Shown here one piece after another: positions 21,340-29,650 of a stretch of 46,413 nucleotides of DNA (position 1 is its first letter; every line of letters starts with the position of its first letter). Location of the stretch: the NCBI GenBank assembly GCA_030765645.1, contig JAVCCE010000032.1, positions 1 through 46,413 of the forward strand. The letters are read 5' to 3'. The DNA comes from Candidatus Hinthialibacter antarcticus. Its GTDB lineage: Bacteria; Hinthialibacterota; Hinthialibacteria; Hinthialibacterales; Hinthialibacteraceae. Position numbers and translations under genes: made by a program. The notes below the pieces were generated by a model that did no database searches, was not told where the DNA came from, and was given only the letters and a program-made list of their open reading frames with translations.

Positions 21340-22251
21340 TTATGGAACCGGATGTCCTTTTGAGGCTTGCCACACGGAGTACCATTGCTCGCGCGTCAGT
21401 TTGAGTTCAAGAGATTTGACGGCGGACTGGATCCGTTCAATTTTTCCGGTTCCTAATACAGGGAGAAATTGTACGGGATGCGCGAGTATCCAGGCCAAGG
21501 CGAGCCGATCCAACTCGGTTTCATTCAACTCGGCGCCAAGATCAGACAACGCCTTGCGTACGCGTATCGCCTGCTCTGATTGACCGCTGAACAAACGACC
21601 GCCTCCAAAGGGCGACCAAGCCATCGGGCGAATCCCGAGCTGTTGGCAGAGATCAATCGAACCGTCCTCTTGCGTCTCGGTGGATAACACCGAATATTCG
21701 ATTTGGTTTGTCACTAACGGAAAATCTAGGCGCGACGCCAAAAGATGAAATTGGCCTGGCGTAAAATTCGACACGCCAAAATAACGCACTTTGCCCGCAG
21801 CGCGTAATTCGACAAAAGCCTCCGCGACCTCATCCGCGTCCATCAACGGATCAGGGCGGTGAATGAGCAACAAATCTATATATTCCGTTTGCAACGCCTT
21901 TAACGAATGATTGACCGATTGAAGTATATGTTGCTTTGATGTGTCATACGATTTAATACGGTGACTCGGGCGCTTTTCGGAATCGAGTTTGATTCCACAC
22001 TTGGTCACAATCTCGACCGACTCCCGTGGGACGCTCATCTCTTTCCAAGCGTTGCCAAATAATTCTTCGCAAGCATATTCACCATAAATATCCGCATGAT
22101 CGAACGTGGTGAGGCCCAGACTAAGACAATCTTCAATCAATTGGATGGTTTGTGATGCGCTGTAGTTCCAGTCTGATAAACGCCAAAATCCTTGCACCAA
22201 TTGAGAGAATTTTGGGCCGTCTTTGCATAGTGATATTCGGGGAACTGTCAT
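21340..22251 (-). CDS. Aldo/keto reductase, YdhF-like
   Basis: NADP-dependent oxidoreductase of 303 residues, close to E. coli YdhF (298). The start MTVPRISLCKDGPKFS fits the YdhF N-terminus. The catalytic tetrad is visible: D51 and Y56 in DHADIYGEY, K84 in VTKCG and H131 in LLIHRPDP. FGVSNF and the cofactor region PVLGTGK-x-ERI are also present. ATG at 22249-22251 has an AGAG upstream; a longer frame to 22290 lacks homology-like sequence. It starts 47 bases after the GH16 gene, probably the same transcript, and may reduce a sugar-derived aldehyde, but that is inference. Confidence 0.93.
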   Translation of the reverse strand: MTVPRISLCKDGPKFSQLVQGFWRLSDWNYSASQTIQLIEDCLSLGLTTFDHADIYGEYACEELFGNAWKEMSVPRESVEIVTKCGIKLDSEKRPSHRIKSYDTSKQHILQSVNHSLKALQTEYIDLLLIHRPDPLMDADEVAEAFVELRAAGKVRYFGVSNFTPGQFHLLASRLDFPLVTNQIEYSVLSTETQEDGSIDLCQQLGIRPMAWSPFGGGRLFSGQSEQAIRVRKALSDLGAELNETELDRLALAWILAHPVQFLPVLGTGKIERIQSAVKSLELKLTREQWYSVWQASKGHPVP

Positions 22252-22298
22252 TGAAAATTCTCTTTCATTTCCCTTTGGTTTCATCAACAATCGGGCAA

Positions 22299-23075
22299 CT
22301 ATTTTTTCTTTTTATACACCTTCACATAATCAACAACGAACTCATCGGGGAACACCGCATTTTTGAGTTCTTCCATTTTGGAGGGAAGTTCCATGCTGAG
22401 AATCATATATTCTTCGATATGTGAAAGCCCTTTGGTCACTTCATAAAATTTCAACCCATCAATAAAGAACACATATTTTTCCGGCGTCCATTCGAGGGCG
22501 AAGGTATGAAACCCATCGCTTACGCCTTTGAGATAGCTCTGCATTCCACGGGTGGTTTGCTGGTTCGGCCCATACGCCCAATGGACGTTATGTGAAACGA
22601 TGTCGGTTCCCAGTTTTTTGAAGAACTCCATGATGTCGATTTCGGCGCCGTAGGTCGCGGGGTCTTCGCCTTTGGCGATATCAGTGGATTGGATCCAAAA
22701 CGCCGCCCACACGCCTGCTGACTTTTGTAACTGAGCGCGGCACTCGAAATAGCCGTACTTGGTCATGAACTTGCCCTGCGTCCCGACCGCGCTGATGTAA
22801 ATCTTGTCGTCTTGTTCGTAGGCCAATAATTTGAGAAAGCCGTCTTCGACTTTCACCGCGTCAGACGTGACATAGCCGACTGCTCGAGGGCCAATTCCCC
22901 GCACTGCCCATTTTTCGGCATCCAGTTGATCGCCGTTAAATTCATCCTGCCAGAATAATTCGTAGCCCATTGATTCAGGCGTATAGACCGTATCAGTCAT
23001 CGGTCCCTGGGCGGGGCGTTGGGCAAAGGTTGGTACAGCAATTGAAATAAATAATAAAAAGATAGACAACCTCAT
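22299..23075 (-). CDS. Secreted GH16 family glycoside hydrolase
   Basis: Beta-glucanase/agarase/carrageenase-type enzyme of 258 residues. The signal peptide MRLSIFLLFISIAVPTFAQ is followed by FWQDEFNGDQLDAEKW and YGYFECRAQLQ. The catalytic signature EIDIME has E145 (nucleophile), D147 and E150 (acid/base). The C-terminus has DYVKVYKKKK. It therefore cuts an external beta-linked polysaccharide such as laminarin, lichenan, agar or carrageenan; the exact substrate cannot be read. ATG at 23073-23075 has GGAG six bases upstream. It leads the GH16-aldo/keto reductase pair. Confidence 0.93.
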   Translation of the reverse strand: MRLSIFLLFISIAVPTFAQRPAQGPMTDTVYTPESMGYELFWQDEFNGDQLDAEKWAVRGIGPRAVGYVTSDAVKVEDGFLKLLAYEQDDKIYISAVGTQGKFMTKYGYFECRAQLQKSAGVWAAFWIQSTDIAKGEDPATYGAEIDIMEFFKKLGTDIVSHNVHWAYGPNQQTTRGMQSYLKGVSDGFHTFALEWTPEKYVFFIDGLKFYEVTKGLSHIEEYMILSMELPSKMEELKNAVFPDEFVVDYVKVYKKKK

Positions 23076-23145
23076 ATTAAACTCCAATCTGAATAAAATT
23101 CTTATAAATTGACTTCACAACAATAGTTGATATTAGGCTGTGAAT

Positions 23146-23225
23146 GGCATGTATACAACTCTGCTCGCTTCGGTGCGGGCTTTCAAGCCCTCCTCACAGG
23201 CGCTCCCAGAGTTACAACCATGTCC
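23146..23225 (-). repeat. 80-bp palindromic repeat, copy 1
   Basis: Reverse complement of the element at 30807-30886. Both are 80 bases long. They share CTCTGGGAGCGCCTGTG, TGAAAGCCCGCAC and GAAGCGAGCA almost base for base. The ends are imperfect inverted repeats (GGCATG.../...CATGTCC). An internal hairpin GGGCT-TGAA-AGCCC is perfect here. It lies upstream of the GH16 gene, in a region without genes. Confidence 0.8.
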
Positions 23226-23441
23226 GGTTTGATTATTGAGTCTTTGAATTGTTAGAAAGCCTTTTTGTAATCATTGTTTTTGAGATGTTTTCTTAAGAAT
23301 TTCATATCAAGCAAAGCGCCAACGCAAGTACATGAATCCCCCCGGCGTCTTCGACACCACCCCCCCTTAAAAATGGGGGGAAAAAAACGCTCTATCACAT
23401 TCCAGATTCTCATTATAAAGAGTGCGTGACAATCAGAGTGT

Positions 23442-23470
23442 CAGCGTAGCGAAGCCAAGCGATAAGTATA
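23442..23470 (+). repeat. Short dispersed motif, copy B
   Basis: CAGCGTAGCGAAGCCAAGCG then ATAAGTATA; shares AGCGATWAGTATWGA with the copy at 23529-23557 and more loosely with 17603-17633. Confidence 0.4.
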
Positions 23471-23528
23471 GAAAACATTTCGAGAAGAAAACTTTGATAA
23501 ATCCAACACAAAAGGCGGCGAGGCCGCC

Positions 23529-23557
23529 CAGCGCGCCGGAACGGCTCAGCGATTAGT
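23529..23557 (+). repeat. Short dispersed motif, copy C
   Basis: CAGCGCGCCGGAACGGCTCA then GCGATTAGT; best matched to copy A on its left side and to copy B on its right side. Confidence 0.4.
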
Positions 23558-23609
23558 ATTGATGGCGCTGGATAAAGATAAGCATAAATAAGTGTCAAAT
23601 AAAAATAGA

Positions 23610-23640
23610 CAAAAAAAGAGCGCCAGAGTTCATCTGGCGC
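23610..23640 (-). terminator. Strong rho-independent terminator
   Basis: On the minus strand GCGCCAGA-TGAAC-TCTGGCGC (perfect 8-bp stem) is followed by TCTTTTTTTGTC. It ends the transcript that carries the small membrane protein and the structured RNA region. Confidence 0.88.
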
Positions 23641-23735
23641 CAACGGGGCACAAGGCCCCCAGGGTTGAGGGCGATGAGGGAGGAGTTCGGTAATGCGTTC
23701 GCTTAAGGCCGAGGCTCCTCACACACATCGTGTGG
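23641..23735 (-). ncRNA. Structured RNA candidate (3' region or separate small RNA)
   Basis: Minus-strand sequence folds into a rod. CGATG (23726-23730) pairs with CATCG (23672-23676), GAGGAG (23715-23720) with CTCCTC (23680-23685) and TCGG (23709-23712) with CCGA (23687-23690). A GCG-AA-CGC mini-hairpin sits at the tip. A second hairpin pairs GGGGC with GCCCC (23645-23659), closed by CAAC/GTTG, and leads directly into the terminator. It does not match tRNA, 5S, tmRNA or the SRP RNA apical loop that I can recall. It may be a structured 3' UTR of the small membrane protein gene or an independent RNA. Confidence 0.45.
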
Positions 23736-23774
23736 GCGATCTTTTTTGTAAAAGGTACTCGCGTTTACTTTTGC

Positions 23775-24092
23775 TTATACCTTGTCCAAGTCGTTAATCT
23801 GATTTTGCTTCAACGTCTTTACGTATTGGTCTAATTCATTGAGCGTGTTGTCTGTTGTTGAAAAACGCCGCTCGGTTTTTTTTGGATTCATGCTTTCCGC
23901 TTTCGCGGTGAAACTTTCAGACTCGACGTCAAAGTGATTGAGCATTCCATTGTCGAGCCGCTTCTTTCTTTTGTGATTGCTCTTCGTCGGGTCCCACAAA
24001 TACACGATACAGAATGAAACCGAAACGATGATGCAAAAAACAATCTTGGCGGTTGGGGAATCTGAAAAGAATATGGATTCGATCAGTTGCAT
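23775..24092 (-). CDS. Small single-pass membrane protein, unknown family
   Basis: 105 residues. One membrane segment at about 15-33 (AKIVFCIIVSVSFCIVYLW) is followed by a basic stretch (KSNHKRKKR) and a soluble, polar, probably helical tail. The positive charge just after the helix predicts the tail is cytoplasmic. GAGGG lies about nine bases before the ATG. A sigma-54-type promoter is 40-55 bases upstream, and a structured RNA and strong terminator follow. I do not recognise the family. Its promoter class matches that of the histidine kinase at 33019. Confidence 0.7.
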   Translation of the reverse strand: MQLIESIFFSDSPTAKIVFCIIVSVSFCIVYLWDPTKSNHKRKKRLDNGMLNHFDVESESFTAKAESMNPKKTERRFSTTDNTLNELDQYVKTLKQNQINDLDKV

Positions 24093-24131
24093 TTGCTTGT
24101 TCCCTCAACCAATTTCGTTATTTTGAGAGAA

Positions 24132-24147
24132 CGCAAGACCGATGCCA
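24132..24147 (-). promoter_or_regulatory. Sigma-54-type promoter upstream of the small membrane protein
   Basis: Minus-strand TGGCATCGGTCTTGCG matches the -24/-12 consensus TGGCAC-N5-TTGC, with exactly ten bases between GG and GC. It predicts a start near 24121 and a leader of about 30 bases carrying GAGGG. Confidence 0.65.
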
Positions 24148-24162
24148 AAACACGAAATACCC

Positions 24163-24339
24163 CTAACTGCCTATATACATAAGAGTTACGCTATCCTCCA
24201 AATTGACTCTCAAATTGAAAGGCGGTAAGTTTCGCCTGGTGTAACTTGCCGGTGTGGAAATTTGTTCCGTTGGTGAGAAGATTTTGGCGCTGAATGGTGC
24301 GCCCGATTGATAGGCGTACTGCGGGTCTTGCACGTTCAT
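24163..24339 (-). CDS. Possible 58-residue small protein after gyrA
   Basis: Open frame MNVQDPQYAYQSGAPFSAKI... ending TLMYIGS. Its composition looks protein-like, but there is no recognised domain, and the nearest GGAGG is 18 bases from the ATG, inside a hairpin arm. It lies between gyrA and the small membrane protein on the same strand. It could be a real short gene or a chance frame in a 300-base spacer. Confidence 0.3.
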   Translation of the reverse strand: MNVQDPQYAYQSGAPFSAKIFSPTEQISTPASYTRRNLPPFNLRVNLEDSVTLMYIGS

Positions 24340-24356
24340 GGATTCGATGCCGTTAA

Positions 24357-24392
24357 TCCTCCCTCAAAATCCTCATGTGATCTGAGGGAGGA
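24357..24392 (-). terminator. Hairpin after gyrA
   Basis: Perfect 10-bp inverted repeat TCCTCCCTCA / TGAGGGAGGA with a 16-base loop, starting six bases after the gyrA stop. There is no T-run, so it may be an mRNA-stabilising or factor-dependent end rather than an intrinsic terminator. Confidence 0.5.
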
Positions 24393-24397
24393 GCGCT

Positions 24398-26914
24398 CTA
24401 TTCGTTTTCTTCGTTTGCGACCTCAATGCTTTCATCTACGGCTGCGCCGCCCTGTTCCATTTCATCATTTTCAAGTGAGAGTTTCTCTTCTTTTGCTTCG
24501 GGCAACTTTCCAATTGCCGCAACGGCGTCGTCAGTCTCAAGGCGAATCAGGCGTACGCCTTGGGTGTTGCGTGATATGGAACGAATGTCGCTCACGCTGG
24601 TGCGAATTGCGACGCCGCCCTTGGTGACCATCATAAATTCATCGTCTTCGTGGCAGATCAATGCGCCGATTACGCGCCCGTTGCGGTCGCTGGTTTGGAT
24701 GTCGATCACGCCCTTGCCGCCGCGGTGTATCTTGCGGTACTGCGACACTTGAGTGCGTTTGCCGTAGCCATGCTGTGTAACGGTCAGCAGATAGGACTCT
24801 TCGTCGCAAACCGCCATGCAGACGACCTGATCGTCGCCATCGAGACGAATGCCTTTCACGCCGCGCGCCGTGCGCCCCATCGGACGCACTTCATCTTCGT
24901 TAAAGCGAATAGCGACGCCTTTTTGCGTTGCAATGATTACTTGATCGTCGCCAGTGGTCAGCCAGACCGACAGCAACTTGTCGCCGTCATCAAGACCAAT
25001 CGCGTTGATTCCGCCTTTGCGCGGGTGTGAGAACGCCGTCAGTTCCGTCTTCTTGATAACGCCCTTCAGCGTAGCCATCAAGACGTAACGGCCTTCGACA
25101 AAATCGGCCACCGGCACCATCGCCGTGACGGATTCGCCCTTCTCTAATTGCAGAAGGTTGACCATCGCTTTGCCTTTTGAGGCGCGGCCTGTCTCTGGCA
25201 GTTCATATACCTTGAGCCAATGCAAGCGCCCCCGGTCGGTAAAGAACAAAATGTAATGGTGGGTGGAAGCGATGAAGAGAAACTCGACGAAGTCTTCATC
25301 CTTGGTGTTCATCGCGTTGATACCGCGGCCTCCACGCAACTGCCGACGATAGACGGATGTGGCGATGCGTTTGATGTAGCCTTGGTGAGACACGGTCACA
25401 ACCATGTTCTCTTCGGCGATCAGGTCTTCAATCTCTAAATCCGCGGCCGCGTTCACGATTTGGGTGCGGCGCGCGTCGCCAAAACGCTCTTGAATTTTGA
25501 GAATTTCCTCTTTCATGATTTCCATCTGAAGAGTTGGCGTATTCAAAATTCCATTAAAGAATTCAATGTCTTTCAATAACTGGTTGAATTCGTCTTCCAG
25601 TTTCTGGCGTTCGAGGCCGATCAAACGCTGCAGTTGCATTTCGAGGATGGCTTTCGCCTGAATTTCTGATAATTCAAACCGCGCCATCAATCCGTCCATC
25701 GCTTCCTGACGGTCTTGCGACTTACGGATCAGTTCAACGATTTCATCAATATTATCGACGGCGATGCGCAGGCCTTCGACGATGTGCATACGCGCTTCGG
25801 CTTTGGCGAGATCATACTCCGTGCGTCGCACGATGATTTCGCGGCGGTGATTGACGAAGTGCTCAATCAATTCGCGCAACGTAAAGTATTGCGGACGATT
25901 ATCAATCAAGCCGAGAAGGATAATGCCGAAGGTGGACTGCATACGCGTGTTTTTATAGAGTTGGTTGAGAATAACCTCGAAGTTTTCGTTGCGCTTCAGC
26001 TCCACCACAACGCGCATTCCATCGCGGTCAGACTCATCGCGAATATCGGAAATGCCTTCGATTCTTTTATTGCGAACCAAGGCGGCGATTTCTTCCACCA
26101 ACCGGGCTTTATTCACCATATAAGGGATTTCAGTAATGACGATTGCGTCTTTGCTTTGAGTCAACTGCTCACGGTGGGTCATGGCGCGCATGATGACGCG
26201 CCCGCGCCCCGTGGAGTACGCTTCGGCGATGCCCGCGCGACCGCAGATGTAAGCGCCCGTCGGAAAATCGGGGCCAGTGATGTGCTTCATTAGGCCGCCG
26301 GTGTCGATCTCCGGGTCTTCGATAAATGCAACCACGGCGTTGATGACTTCGTTGATATTGTGTGGAGGAATGTTGGTCGCCATACCGACTGCAATGCCTG
26401 ATGCGCCGTTCACCAGTAAATTGGGAATTTCAGACGGTAAGATGGCAGGTTCCTGCATTTGCCCGTCAAAGTTGGGCATGAAATCAACGGTATCTTTTTC
26501 AATATCGGTCAGCAGGGTTTCCGCAATCGAAGACAAGCGGGCTTCGGTATACCGCATCGCTGCTGCGTTATCGCCATCGACCGAACCGAAGTTACCCTGC
26601 CCGTCTACCAATGGATAGCGGTAAGAGAAATTCTGCGCCATACGAACCAAGGTGTCATAAATCGCCGAGTCGCCGTGGGGGTGATATTTACCCATGGTTT
26701 CACCGACGATACGAGCGGACTTTTTGTAGGAAGAGCGGTGGGACAGCCCTAATTCGCGCATTGCATACACGATGCGGCGTTGAACCGGCTTGAGGCCGTC
26801 GCGGACATCCGGCAAAGCGCGTTGGACGATAACCGACATCGCATAACTGATATACGACGTCTTCATTTCGTCTTCTATATTGATGGGTTTAATACGCTCA
26901 TTTTGGCTGTACAT
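24398..26914 (-). CDS. gyrA: DNA gyrase subunit A
   Basis: DNA-cleaving subunit of gyrase, which introduces negative supercoils. 838 residues. The catalytic Tyr122 lies in [11 protein letters not shown], with the same numbering as E. coli. The quinolone pocket [13 protein letters not shown] has Ser83 and Asp87, the susceptible form. The C-terminal wrapping domain has a GyrA-box variant QLRGGRG (consensus QRRGGRG), favouring GyrA over ParC, and ends in an acidic tail. gyrB is not adjacent. A promoter and a structured leader of nearly 200 bases lie upstream. Confidence 0.97.
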   Translation of the reverse strand: MYSQNERIKPINIEDEMKTSYISYAMSVIVQRALPDVRDGLKPVQRRIVYAMRELGLSHRSSYKKSARIVGETMGKYHPHGDSAIYDTLVRMAQNFSYRYPLVDGQGNFGSVDGDNAAAMRYTEARLSSIAETLLTDIEKDTVDFMPNFDGQMQEPAILPSEIPNLLVNGASGIAVGMATNIPPHNINEVINAVVAFIEDPEIDTGGLMKHITGPDFPTGAYICGRAGIAEAYSTGRGRVIMRAMTHREQLTQSKDAIVITEIPYMVNKARLVEEIAALVRNKRIEGISDIRDESDRDGMRVVVELKRNENFEVILNQLYKNTRMQSTFGIILLGLIDNRPQYFTLRELIEHFVNHRREIIVRRTEYDLAKAEARMHIVEGLRIAVDNIDEIVELIRKSQDRQEAMDGLMARFELSEIQAKAILEMQLQRLIGLERQKLEDEFNQLLKDIEFFNGILNTPTLQMEIMKEEILKIQERFGDARRTQIVNAAADLEIEDLIAEENMVVTVSHQGYIKRIATSVYRRQLRGGRGINAMNTKDEDFVEFLFIASTHHYILFFTDRGRLHWLKVYELPETGRASKGKAMVNLLQLEKGESVTAMVPVADFVEGRYVLMATLKGVIKKTELTAFSHPRKGGINAIGLDDGDKLLSVWLTTGDDQVIIATQKGVAIRFNEDEVRPMGRTARGVKGIRLDGDDQVVCMAVCDEESYLLTVTQHGYGKRTQVSQYRKIHRGGKGVIDIQTSDRNGRVIGALICHEDDEFMMVTKGGVAIRTSVSDIRSISRNTQGVRLIRLETDDAVAAIGKLPEAKEEKLSLENDEMEQGGAAVDESIEVANEENE

Positions 26915-27108
26915 GCCTGTAAGACTCCGTCAGGGTAAAATTGGGCGCGGTTTGGTTTGCAGGGATACGGTTTAAGGAAAGGACGCGGATTTTCCGCTGG
27001 TACGAAAAAGACTTGCTACTTTTGTGTATCCTCAACCGTATCCGTGTTACTACACGGATCATCATTCAACCGGTCGCGCCGGATTTCATTAAATAGAATA
27101 GCTTCAAT
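26915..27108 (-). promoter_or_regulatory. Structured gyrA leader
   Basis: On the minus strand the leader can form ATCCGTGT-AGTA-ACACGGAT (27040-27059). It can alternatively form GGATACGGTT paired with AACCGTATCC (27034-27043 with 26963-26972). The two share bases 27040-27043 and exclude each other, as in an attenuator or switch. No riboswitch class is recognised. Confidence 0.5.
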
Positions 27109-27137
27109 AGTATAGGGTGGTTCTCAGTTTTTAGCAA
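27109..27137 (-). promoter_or_regulatory. Sigma-70-type promoter of gyrA
   Basis: On the minus strand TTGCTA (27132-27137) and TATACT (27109-27114) are 17 bases apart and point at gyrA, giving a leader of about 190 bases. The remaining 27138-27275 holds no other signal that I can assign. Confidence 0.65.
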
Positions 27138-27275
27138 TCCTATTAGACCGCCAGACGCGAAGGCGTTAAATGGAAGAAAATAGACGGTTTTGCAAATATC
27201 ATTTGCTATACGGTGATGTTTATGCGATGATTCCGCCCCGGTCAAAATATCAATATAGTGAATATGTGAATCGTA

Positions 27276-28067
27276 ATGATGAATCCAAAGGCTAGAACTC
27301 TTCTACTGTATTCTTGCTTGACTGCGTTTTTTTTAGGAACCAACGCCGGGGTTGCCGCATTGCCTGGATATGAAGGCGAGACAGCAAAATTCTTGTCATT
27401 CATTGTTGAAACCCACCAGAAAGAAACTTCAACCAAAGGAGAACACAACGAACAATCCCTTTGGCAGGAAGTTTTTCTCAATCTTGAGACGAGCAAGGGA
27501 GTGACTCGCGTCGTATACGGCCCGAAGCGCCCCGTCGATTTCACGCAACCAAATATCGTGGTACTGCTCAGCGGCAACGAAGCCACGCAGATTGACCATG
27601 ATAAAAAGCAAGTGTTTATTGACAGCATTCAGCCAACGCACCAAGACGGTTCTGCGTTTCTCTACGCAGGCCGCCTACATCACGGCGTCAGCCTGGCTTC
27701 TGTCGTGAAATCCCTGTCTCACTCTCCCATTCAACACGAAAAAATCTATACGCTCAGCGCTCCGTATTTTAATTCTGAAATCGAAATCTCACTGGACCGC
27801 GACCAGCGCGTCATCGCGATTGAAGAAGGAGAGCGTTCTTACCAGTTTCAATGGAACCAACTGGCAGAGAGTGAATTTGAATACGTCGAATCGCTTCATG
27901 TCGTTTATGATTTTGGGTTCCGCCGAATCGAAATCAACGAGTGGGTGCGCGAATGCAAAGCCTACCCCGAACTGCCCAACCAGTTCTTCCAATATGAATG
28001 GCCGAATGATTACTCCGTACGCGACCTGAGAAAGAAACCCGCCCCCCCATTAACCCTTTCCAATTAA
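27276..28067 (+). CDS. Secreted protein, possibly LolA-like fold
   Basis: 263 residues with a clear signal peptide (basic MMNPKARTLL, then LLYSCLTAFFLGTNAGVAA). The mature part has alternating short beta-like stretches (VTRVVYGPKRPVDF, NEATQIDHDKKQVFIDS, NSEIEISLDRDQRVIAIEEG). These resemble outer-membrane lipoprotein carrier-type proteins in general pattern only; I would not assign a family. It ends in a terminator. Either of two adjacent ATG codons (27276 or 27279) could start it, and the Shine-Dalgarno is weak. Confidence 0.7.
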   Translation: MMNPKARTLLLYSCLTAFFLGTNAGVAALPGYEGETAKFLSFIVETHQKETSTKGEHNEQSLWQEVFLNLETSKGVTRVVYGPKRPVDFTQPNIVVLLSGNEATQIDHDKKQVFIDSIQPTHQDGSAFLYAGRLHHGVSLASVVKSLSHSPIQHEKIYTLSAPYFNSEIEISLDRDQRVIAIEEGERSYQFQWNQLAESEFEYVESLHVVYDFGFRRIEINEWVRECKAYPELPNQFFQYEWPNDYSVRDLRKKPAPPLTLSN

Positions 28068-28100
28068 GCCTAGCTCATAGATACTATGTACGGCTTTTTT
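28066..28100 (+). terminator. Rho-independent terminator after the secreted protein
   Basis: AGCC-tagct-CATAG-ata-CTATG-tac-GGCTTTTTT: a two-part stem with symmetric internal loop and a T6 tail, overlapping the stop codon by two bases. Confidence 0.75.
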
Positions 28101-28152
28101 AAACGGAAATCAGTTAAATAGAATCTGAATACACTTGGCGGGAGGAACGATC

Positions 28153-29646
28153 ATGCGCAGTACGCCTATCGGCATCGCGATGCTGAACGATGAGCGGGAA
28201 CACGTCTATACCCAAAACAATCCGGTAAACATGGAAGTCGTCCAAAACTGGACGGACTTCATTCGCAAACGAGTGAAAAACATTGATGGTTCGGCGCCGG
28301 AAGTCGTGGCCGCCAGCGAAATCATCGTTGACACGCGCAGCGCGCAACGAATCGGCGAGGAACTATCACGCGCCAATTGCAAGCAAGTCATTATGCTCTA
28401 TAACGTATGGAACTTTCCGTTCCTGGCGTGGCCGTTTCTCAATAGCCTGGGTGATGTGCCCGTGTTGAGCCTGTCGAACAACAATGGCGCCTTTCCTGGC
28501 AACGTCGGCTTGCTCGCGACAGACGGCGGGCTTCGCCAAGCGGGCAAGCGTACGCACCGCATCGTCGGCGATTTGAAAGATAAAAAGACCCAACGCCGCG
28601 TGATTGATTGGGTGCGCGCCAGCCAGGCCGTCACCACCATACACAACGAAGTGTTTGGACTCTACGGCGGTCATTCGATGGGTATGGAAACCGGTTTCGC
28701 CCACTTAACCCCGACGCTGAAATCACTGGGCTGCACCATTCGTCAGATCGACCAGCTATGGTTGGTCAAAGTGATGGAAACCGTCGATCAAGATGAAGTG
28801 CGAAAAGGCCGCGAGTGGTATGAGTCGCTGCTGGGCGACCGTATGCTCTATGACGGCAACATGCTGACGCCCCAAACCCTCGAAACCCAAATCAGCCTCT
28901 ACCTCGCCATGAAACAAGTCAACGAAGAAAAAGGCTTCGACTTCTGCGGCCTCAAAGGCCAACGCGAAATGACCGAACACGTCTGCCTGGGCGACGTACC
29001 GGAAATGATCCTCAACGACCCCTACGATTGGAACGGCCCCAAAGAATCCATGGTCTGCTCGACCGAAGCCGACTTCTACGCAGCGGTGACCATGCAGATG
29101 ATGAAGTACATCACCGGCGGCCTGCCCACGTTGTTTATGGACGTGCGCCTCTATCATCCCAAACTCGACCTGTGGGATTGGTGCAACTCCGGCAACCACT
29201 CGAGCTACTTCGCCGAACGCAGCATGAAGCCGGAAAAGAACTTCAAGAAGATTACCTTCCACCCTGCGTTGGAATATTACTTCAAAGCGGGCGGCGCCTC
29301 GGTCGAGTTCGACGCCGCGCCGGGACAGATGACCTTTGCGCGACTTGGCCTCTGGGACGAAAAACCCTACATGGTGATCGTCAAAGGCGAGTCGGTAAAA
29401 CTGCCCGCCAAAGACCGCAAAAAACTTAACGACCAAACCAACCCGACCTGGCCGCACGTTCATGCGCGGTTAGAATGCGACTTTGAAGAGTTCACCAGCG
29501 TATTTCCCTGTAACCACGTGCTGGGCGTTGAAGGCGACCAAGTACAGCCGCTGGTATACTTATGTGAAATCTCCGGCATTCAGCCGGTCGTGTTAGGAAA
29601 ATCCGCCAAAGGGTTCTACCCGCCCATTTGGGAACGAGTGAAATAA
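28153..29646 (+). CDS. L-fucose isomerase family protein
   Basis: Cytoplasmic ketol-isomerase-type protein of 497 residues (E. coli FucI is 591). It has the family order: a Rossmann-like N-terminal half (VIMLYNVWNFPFLAWPF, ALSNNNGAFPG-like), a central FGLYGGHSMGMETG and the metal region DVRLYHPKLDLWDWCNSGNH. It ends with FDAAPGQMTFARLG, the equivalent of the family motif A-P-G-x-x-T-x-A-R. It probably interconverts a deoxy- or pentose sugar and its ketose; fucose is plausible, not proven. GGGAGGA lies six bases before the ATG, which rules out the longer TTG frame. The next gene, bioB, starts four bases after its stop. Confidence 0.88.
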   Translation: MRSTPIGIAMLNDEREHVYTQNNPVNMEVVQNWTDFIRKRVKNIDGSAPEVVAASEIIVDTRSAQRIGEELSRANCKQVIMLYNVWNFPFLAWPFLNSLGDVPVLSLSNNNGAFPGNVGLLATDGGLRQAGKRTHRIVGDLKDKKTQRRVIDWVRASQAVTTIHNEVFGLYGGHSMGMETGFAHLTPTLKSLGCTIRQIDQLWLVKVMETVDQDEVRKGREWYESLLGDRMLYDGNMLTPQTLETQISLYLAMKQVNEEKGFDFCGLKGQREMTEHVCLGDVPEMILNDPYDWNGPKESMVCSTEADFYAAVTMQMMKYITGGLPTLFMDVRLYHPKLDLWDWCNSGNHSSYFAERSMKPEKNFKKITFHPALEYYFKAGGASVEFDAAPGQMTFARLGLWDEKPYMVIVKGESVKLPAKDRKKLNDQTNPTWPHVHARLECDFEEFTSVFPCNHVLGVEGDQVQPLVYLCEISGIQPVVLGKSAKGFYPPIWERVK

Positions 29647-29650
29647 ACGA

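Larger units (their letters stand above)
23226..23610. other. Gene-poor intergenic stretch
   Basis: No credible gene. It contains a C6/G6 hairpin (about 23366-23385) followed by an A-run, and two degenerate copies of the short dispersed motif. The open frame across 23413-23643 on the minus strand runs through these repeats and the terminator, and I regard it as spurious. Confidence 0.6.

Noticed and set aside
23360-23395. C6/G6 hairpin as terminator
   Set aside because: Followed by A-run on the plus strand and preceded by T-run on the minus strand, so in neither direction does it have a terminator tail.
23413-23643. 76-residue open frame on the minus strand
   Set aside because: Runs through two degenerate repeats and the terminator hairpin; no Shine-Dalgarno or recognised domain.
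28756-29463. 235-residue open frame on the minus strand
   Set aside because: Antisense to the FucI-like gene, with phenylalanine/valine-rich composition typical of reversed coding sequence.
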